Shown in pieces: positions 6,342-10,224 of a stretch of DNA of 10,224 nt. A program made the translations under genes and the position numbers. The stretch lies in assembly GCA_964435305.1 (NCBI GenBank), contig CAYSZH010000160.1, forward strand, positions 1 through 10,224, in the 5' to 3' direction. Position 1 is the first letter of the stretch. Every line of letters starts with the position of its first letter. The notes under the pieces are model-generated. The model ran no database searches. It had not been told where the DNA came from and saw only the letters and a list, made by a program, of their open reading frames with translations. Source of the stretch: Granulosicoccus sp964435305. Lineage in GTDB: Bacteria; Pseudomonadota; Gammaproteobacteria; Granulosicoccales; Granulosicoccaceae.

Positions 6342-7328
6342 ATGCTTGAGATTGGAACACATAAACTAAAGAACAATGTGTTCTTGGCACCCATGGCCGG
6401 CATAACCGATGCGCCTTTTCGTAGTGCATGTGCACGTGCGGGTGCAGGCTTTGCCACATCTGAAATGATATCCAGCGATGCGTTACTGTTTGGCAGTAAC
6501 AAGACACAGCACCGTGTGCGACGTATTGATTATTCTTTGCCACACTCCGTGCAAATAGCCGGATCAGACCCAGTCGCAATGGCCGATGCAGCTGAGTTAA
6601 ACGTTAAGCATGGCGCGCAAATCATTGATATCAATATGGGCTGCCCGGCTAAAAAAGTATGCAACAAGGCGGCTGGTTCAGCATTGTTAGAACACCCAAA
6701 ATTAGTTGCAGCCATATTGTCGAGTGTTGTGTCACGTGTAAACGTGCCGATAACATTAAAGATCCGCACTGGGCCTGCACCTGATCAACGAAACGGTGTA
6801 GAGATTGCAAAAATTGCGGAAGCCGAAGGTATTTGTTGTCTTGCAGTGCATGGTCGCACCAGAGCAGATCGTTTTAAAGGTCATGCTGAATACAACACAA
6901 TAAAAGATATAAAAAGCGCTGTGTCAATACCCGTTATTGCTAATGGTGATATAAAAAATGCATCAGAAGCAAAAACAGTACTTGATCTTACTTGCGCAGA
7001 TGGCGTTATGATAGGCAGGGCAGCACAAGGTAATCCATGGTTGTTTAATGAGATTGCCTGTGCACTTGCAGGACAAGCGTTACCAAGTCCGCCAGATGAA
7101 AAAGAAATTCATAAAACACTGGAAACACATCTCTTAGGGCTTTATGATTTATATGGAGAATACACAGGTGTACGGATCGCCCGAAAACATATCGCATGGT
7201 ATTGCAAAGGCATACGCAATGCGGCCGTTTTCAGGGCGCAAGCTTATACACTTGAAACACCGTGCGAACAACTTGCATTAATTAACGAATTTTTTGCCTA
7301 CCCCGAACGTTTTGAGGCTGCTGCGTAA
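6342..7328 (+). CDS. dusB: tRNA dihydrouridine synthase B
   Basis: DusB is an FMN-dependent, NADPH-using enzyme that reduces uridine in the tRNA D-loop to dihydrouridine (U17 in E. coli). The 328-residue product has the TIM-barrel motifs in order: FMN-binding APMAGITDAPF (residues 16-26), QIAGSDP (71-77), INMGCPAKKVCNKAAGSALL (97-116) with catalytic Cys101, TLKIRTG (138-144), VHGRTR (169-174), IANGDI (199-204) and MIGRAAQGNPW (223-233). The C-terminal helical tRNA-binding part includes RIARKHIAWYCKG. The N terminus MLEIGTHKLKN matches E. coli DusB (MRIGQYQLRN), so ATG 6342 is the start despite having no Shine-Dalgarno. Parts of the 3' half are A/T-rich; 6901-6960 has 18 G+C in 60. fis follows after 6 nt, the gammaproteobacterial arrangement. 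Confidence 0.97.
   Translation: MLEIGTHKLKNNVFLAPMAGITDAPFRSACARAGAGFATSEMISSDALLFGSNKTQHRVRRIDYSLPHSVQIAGSDPVAMADAAELNVKHGAQIIDINMGCPAKKVCNKAAGSALLEHPKLVAAILSSVVSRVNVPITLKIRTGPAPDQRNGVEIAKIAEAEGICCLAVHGRTRADRFKGHAEYNTIKDIKSAVSIPVIANGDIKNASEAKTVLDLTCADGVMIGRAAQGNPWLFNEIACALAGQALPSPPDEKEIHKTLETHLLGLYDLYGEYTGVRIARKHIAWYCKGIRNAAVFRAQAYTLETPCEQLALINEFFAYPERFEAAA
7277..7295 (+). promoter_or_regulatory. A/T-rich stretch in the dusB 3' end, possible translation enhancer of fis
   Basis: 17 of 19 bases are A or T (ATTAATTAACGAATTTTTT), ending about 40 nt before the fis ATG. In E. coli, efficient Fis translation is reported to depend on a remote AU-rich element in the end of dusB. fis here also has no near Shine-Dalgarno: the closest GAGG (7314-7317) is 17 nt from the ATG. 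Equivalence to the E. coli element is inferred from position and composition. Confidence 0.35.
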
Positions 7329-7334
7329 TTTATT

Positions 7335-7616
7335 ATGGATTCAGAATCGCCAATTTATAGAACAACCCCTATCGCTAAACAAGGGACCGCTTTGCAACGT
7401 TGCGTAAACGAAGAGCTGGAACGCTACTTCGAAATGCTCGACGGCCAGGCTCCACACGACTTGCATCGTATGGTGATGCAACAAGTGGAATCAGCCCTTA
7501 TCGATCATGTACTGCAAGAATGCAGAGGCAATCAAAGTAAGGCTGCAACCTGGTTGGGTATTAGTCGTGGCACACTTCGCTGCAAACTAACGGATTATCA
7601 TTCCACTCAATCATGA
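7335..7616 (+). CDS. fis: DNA-binding protein Fis
   Basis: Fis is a small dimeric nucleoid protein that bends DNA and regulates rRNA, tRNA and many growth-linked promoters. The 93-residue product aligns with the 98-residue E. coli Fis with an offset of about -7. The core dimer helices are in LERYFEMLDGQAPHDLHRMV and VESALIDHVLQECRGNQ, and the helix-turn-helix is NQSKAATWLGISRGTLRCKL (66-85). Arg78 and Thr80 match E. coli Arg85 and Thr87. Other DNA-facing positions differ: Ser68 for Thr75, Lys69 for Arg76, Ser77 for Asn84 and Cys83 for Lys90. It lies 6 nt after dusB, with which it should be co-transcribed, and its TGA overlaps the purH ATG by 4 nt (ATGA). The N terminus is poorly conserved, as is usual in this family. 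Confidence 0.95.
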   Translation: MDSESPIYRTTPIAKQGTALQRCVNEELERYFEMLDGQAPHDLHRMVMQQVESALIDHVLQECRGNQSKAATWLGISRGTLRCKLTDYHSTQS

Positions 7617-9187
7617 CAAGCAATAGCGCATCCTGCGCATTGCTTAGTGTTTCAGACAAAACCGATATTGTTCAATTTGCTACGGCGTTAAGTGAGGCCG
7701 GAGTAAAACTGCTTTCAACTGGTGGCACCGCTAAAGCCTTAAGTGACGCTGGCCTAGACGTCACGGACGTTGCGTCTCATACCGGTGCAGCTGAGATGAT
7801 GGGCGGTCGAGTCAAAACGCTGCACCCGGTTGTGCATGGCGGCATACTTGGACGGCGTGGCATTGATGATGCGGTCATGCAAAAGCGAGATATCGCGCCA
7901 ATTGACTATGTTGTGGTCAATCTGTATCCGTTTGCACAAACAGTGGCAAAAGACGATGTCAGTTTCGAAGATGCAATCGAAAACATCGATATCGGTGGGC
8001 CGGCCATGCTGCGCTCCGCTGCAAAAAACCATGCTTCAGTTTCGGTTGTTACTAACCCCGACGACTATCAACGCGTTATCGATGCGCTAGATGCCAGCGA
8101 TGCAGACAAGCGCGCGCTGCGATTTGATTTAGCGATTAAAGCGTATGAACACACAGCGCGTTACGATGGCATGATCGCAAGCTTCTTTGGCAGCCTGAAG
8201 CAACACGGTGTCACAGCAGATCGGAATGCGTTTCCACGCACATTGAATTTGCAACTTGTTCTGGCTGAACCTTTACGCTATGGAGAAAACCCACATCAGC
8301 GTGCCGCTCTATATAAAGAACATAAGCCCGAGGAGGGCACGTTGGCAGCGTCAAGTTTACTGCAAGGCAAGGCGATGTCATACAACAATATGATGGACGC
8401 CGATGCAGCGCTGGCTTGTGTCAGTCAATTTGAAAAAACGGCCTGTGTCATCGTAAAACATGCAAACCCCTGTGGAGTGAGCTTGGCAACATCCCAGCTC
8501 GATGCCTATCAGCATGCGTTTAAAACAGATAAAACATCGGCCTTTGGCGGCATAATCGCATTTAACACGCCATTAGAAAAAGCCACTGCCGCGGCCATCA
8601 CAGAGCAACAGTTCGTTGAAGTGATCATTGCACCTGGTATCAGCGATGATGCTTTGCCCGTTCTTGAGAAATATAAAAATGTGCGTGTGTTGAATTGCCA
8701 CAGCATCAGTGCACGTGCTAACGCATTGCAATTTAAACCTATTTCGGGCGGCATGCTGGTGCAAGATGATGACTTGCATGAATTAACAGAGTCCGATATA
8801 TCTGTCGTGAGCGAACAACAACCCAGCGCAGATGAAATGTCTGATTTAGTCTTTGCCTGGAATGTTGCAAAACATGTAAAGTCCAATGCCATAGTGTATT
8901 GCAAAGATCACTGTACGGTAGGTGTTGGCGCAGGGCAAATGAGCCGTGTTTATTCTGCGCGAATAGCGGCGATCAAAGCGGCCGATGCCGGTCTGGAAGT
9001 ACGCGGTGCCGTTATGGCATCCGATGCATTCTTTCCTTTTAGAGATGGCATAGACAGCGCGGCAGACGTTGGTATAAAGGCGGTTATACAGCCTGGTGGT
9101 TCCATGCGCGACAATGAAGTGATTGACGCCGCAAACGAACATGGTATGGCGATGGTTTTTACTGGTGTCAGGCACTTTAGGCATTAG
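7613..9187 (+). CDS. purH: Bifunctional AICAR transformylase / IMP cyclohydrolase
   Basis: PurH carries out the last two steps of de novo purine synthesis: formylation of AICAR using 10-formyl-tetrahydrofolate, then ring closure to IMP. The 524-residue product has the expected full length. The N-terminal MGS-like cyclohydrolase domain (about 1-195) has LSVSDKTDIV, STGGTAKAL (35-43), GGRVKTLHPVVHGGILGRR (64-82), VNLYPF and IDIGGPAMLRSAAKN (125-139). The transformylase domain follows, with LRYGENPHQ (221-229), the catalytic Lys282-His283 in VKHANPCGV, SAFGGIIAFN (309-318), GQMSRV (441-446), SDAFFPFRD (470-478) and the C-terminal VIQPGGSMRD. Its ATG overlaps the fis stop by 4 nt and has no Shine-Dalgarno of its own, so translational coupling to fis is likely. 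purD, which follows purH in Pseudomonas and E. coli, is absent downstream. Confidence 0.98.
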   Translation: MTSNSASCALLSVSDKTDIVQFATALSEAGVKLLSTGGTAKALSDAGLDVTDVASHTGAAEMMGGRVKTLHPVVHGGILGRRGIDDAVMQKRDIAPIDYVVVNLYPFAQTVAKDDVSFEDAIENIDIGGPAMLRSAAKNHASVSVVTNPDDYQRVIDALDASDADKRALRFDLAIKAYEHTARYDGMIASFFGSLKQHGVTADRNAFPRTLNLQLVLAEPLRYGENPHQRAALYKEHKPEEGTLAASSLLQGKAMSYNNMMDADAALACVSQFEKTACVIVKHANPCGVSLATSQLDAYQHAFKTDKTSAFGGIIAFNTPLEKATAAAITEQQFVEVIIAPGISDDALPVLEKYKNVRVLNCHSISARANALQFKPISGGMLVQDDDLHELTESDISVVSEQQPSADEMSDLVFAWNVAKHVKSNAIVYCKDHCTVGVGAGQMSRVYSARIAAIKAADAGLEVRGAVMASDAFFPFRDGIDSAADVGIKAVIQPGGSMRDNEVIDAANEHGMAMVFTGVRHFRH

Positions 9188-9194
9188 TGCTACT

Positions 9195-9202
9195 GCAGCT
9201 GC
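9195..9202. repeat. 8-bp perfect palindrome in the purH-hydrolase gap
   Basis: GCAGCTGC lies 8 nt after the purH stop and about 14 nt upstream of a -10-like hexamer. It could be part of an operator for the hydrolase gene, but 8-bp palindromes are common by chance. There is no hairpin followed by a U-run, so it does not look like a purH terminator. Confidence 0.2.
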
Positions 9203-9216
9203 GCAAAGATTGCTAG

Positions 9217-9222
9217 TATAAG
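9217..9222 (+). promoter_or_regulatory. Putative -10 element of the hydrolase gene
   Basis: TATAAG matches TATAAT at 5 of 6 positions, 34 nt before the ATG at 9251. No convincing -35 is present at the right distance (TGCAGC at 9194-9199 with a 17-nt spacer). If used, transcription would begin near 9229, past the alternative GTG start at 9227, which favours the ATG. Confidence 0.3.
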
Positions 9223-9250
9223 TAGGGTGCCTACGCTAGGTAAACCTTGC

Positions 9251-10162
9251 ATGACAACGACCAATTTGCACGCCAATACTGTCTTTGTAAAAACCTCACA
9301 ATTAAATGTAGCGTACCGCGCCTTCGGCGATGCCGATGGCTGGCCCTGCATTTTGAATCATGGTTTCCCCTACGACATTCAATGTTACGCAGAATGCATT
9401 AACCCCTTGGTTGATGCCGGCGCTTATGTCGTCCTGCCCTATATACGTGGCTTTGGACCCACGCGTTTTTTATCTGATCAAACCATACGATCAGGCGAAC
9501 AGGCGGTGCTTGCGAATGATTTGCTTGAACTTATGGATGCCTTGTCGATTGAAAAAGCCGTCCTGGCGGGGTACGACTGGGGTGGTCGAGCGGCTTGTAT
9601 CGTGGCTGCACTTTGGCCGTCCAGGGTAGTGGGCCTGGTGTCTGGAAACTCCTACAACATCCAAAACATATCAAAGGCTATGGAGCCCGCCACGCCTCGT
9701 GAAGAAGCTATCTTGTGGTATCAATACTATTTTCATTCAGAACGAGGGTATCGGGGCCTGACGGAAAATCGCGCCGGCATTGCACGTCTACTGTGGGAAA
9801 TGTGGTCTCCGACCTGGCGCTTTACTGACGACGATTTTAAAGTAAGCGCTGCCTCATTCGACAATGCAGACTTTGTTGACGTTGTCATTCATTCGTATCG
9901 CCACCGATACGGCTTGGTTGATGGAGACCCGTTGGTGTTGCCTATCGAAGCCAAGCTTGCAAAGCAGCCAGATATCCTTGTCCCAAGCATTTGTATTGAC
10001 GGTGATGTTAACGGTGTGAGCGGGCTAACCGCACATCACTCTTCCAAATTTACCGGGCCGTATGAGTATCGCCTGTTTGCTGATACTGGTCATAATTTAC
10101 CGCAAGAAAAACCACAGGAATGGGTGCAGGCAATATTGGATGTGCGCCGCTTAAACAATTGA
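9251..10162 (+). CDS. Alpha/beta fold hydrolase, epoxide hydrolase / haloalkane dehalogenase-like
   Basis: The exact substrate is unknown. From ATG 9251 the product is 303 residues, the usual size for single-domain hydrolases of this group. The HGFP oxyanion-hole motif is at residues 37-40. The nucleophile elbow GYDWGG (107-112) places Asp109 where esterases have Ser, as in epoxide hydrolases and haloalkane dehalogenases. A helical lid lies between about 135 and 235. Asp250 or Asp252 (IDGD) is the likely acid, and His281 in DTGHNLPQEKP completes the triad. Several lid tyrosines (in WYQYYFHSERGY and SYRHRYG) could activate an epoxide, but which ones cannot be told by eye. There is no signal peptide or membrane segment, so it should be cytoplasmic. 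GTG 9227 would add 8 residues, but AGG at 9238-9240 is correctly placed for the ATG. It takes the position that purD often has after purH, and no pathway is evident from its neighbours. Confidence 0.85.
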   Translation: MTTTNLHANTVFVKTSQLNVAYRAFGDADGWPCILNHGFPYDIQCYAECINPLVDAGAYVVLPYIRGFGPTRFLSDQTIRSGEQAVLANDLLELMDALSIEKAVLAGYDWGGRAACIVAALWPSRVVGLVSGNSYNIQNISKAMEPATPREEAILWYQYYFHSERGYRGLTENRAGIARLLWEMWSPTWRFTDDDFKVSAASFDNADFVDVVIHSYRHRYGLVDGDPLVLPIEAKLAKQPDILVPSICIDGDVNGVSGLTAHHSSKFTGPYEYRLFADTGHNLPQEKPQEWVQAILDVRRLNN

Positions 10163-10224
10163 AACTGCACCAGTATGCTGGGGATGGAAAATTCTGATAC
10201 TGTAGTGTCACCCTACAACTTGAG

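Noticed and set aside
8509..8904. 131-codon open frame on the minus strand within purH
   Set aside because: It lies wholly antisense to a highly conserved part of purH and has no family resemblance.
9227..9229. GTG as the hydrolase start
   Set aside because: GTAGG touches the codon, leaving no spacing for a ribosome-binding site, and the -10-like element at 9217-9222 would start transcription after it. ATG 9251 fits better, though the GTG is not excluded.
10201..10217. TGTAG / CTACA inverted repeat at the right end
   Set aside because: It has only 5-bp arms with a 7-nt loop, no T-run, and is cut close to the window edge. It cannot be separated from chance.

Overview
The window looks like ordinary chromosomal core DNA from a gammaproteobacterium. 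The protein sequences closely resemble those of Pseudomonas and Escherichia (FabB, SrkA, AccB/AccC, PrmA, DusB, Fis, PurH). The order accB-accC-prmA-(zinc-ribbon/DUF3426 gene)-dusB-fis-purH is, from memory, the same as around these genes in Pseudomonas and relatives. Base composition is mixed, from about 60% G+C in a sampled stretch of fabB to about 30% in part of dusB. I cannot name a genus. There are no rRNA or tRNA genes, CRISPR arrays, insertion sequences, phage genes or defence genes, and no gene-free stretch longer than 300 bases.

Layout. Positions 2-964 (+) hold the last 320 codons of fabB, cut by the window edge. It converges with srkA (987-1985, -), a stress-response protein kinase. 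srkA appears to start on a rare ATT (or ATC) codon behind a good Shine-Dalgarno sequence. A divergent intergenic region (about 1986-2100) then carries a likely accBC promoter and a perfect dyad just before accB. accB (2101-2556) and accC (2623-3975) encode the biotin carrier and biotin carboxylase of acetyl-CoA carboxylase. A 12-bp tandem repeat of just over four copies fills most of the accC-prmA gap. prmA (4051-4974) encodes the ribosomal protein L11 methyltransferase. It is followed after 5 nt by a 408-residue membrane protein (4980-6206) with an N-terminal zinc ribbon and a C-terminal DUF3426-like domain.

A 135-nt gap holds a good sigma70 promoter for the dusB-fis unit. dusB (6342-7328) is a tRNA dihydrouridine synthase, fis (7335-7616) a nucleoid protein, and purH (7613-9187) the bifunctional enzyme of the last two steps of IMP synthesis. 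fis and purH overlap by 4 nt. The last gene (9251-10162) is an alpha/beta hydrolase with an aspartate nucleophile motif, resembling epoxide hydrolases and haloalkane dehalogenases. The final 62 nt hold no gene I can support.

Together the genes cover fatty acid synthesis (fabB, accB, accC), translation and RNA modification (prmA, dusB), growth-rate-linked chromosome regulation (fis) and purine synthesis (purH), a growth-linked cluster. I see no undescribed multi-gene system. The points worth a second look are the non-canonical srkA start, the tandem repeat, the dyad in the accB leader, the shortage of Shine-Dalgarno sequences, the conserved arrangement at fis including a possible remote AU element, and substitutions in the Fis DNA-binding helix.
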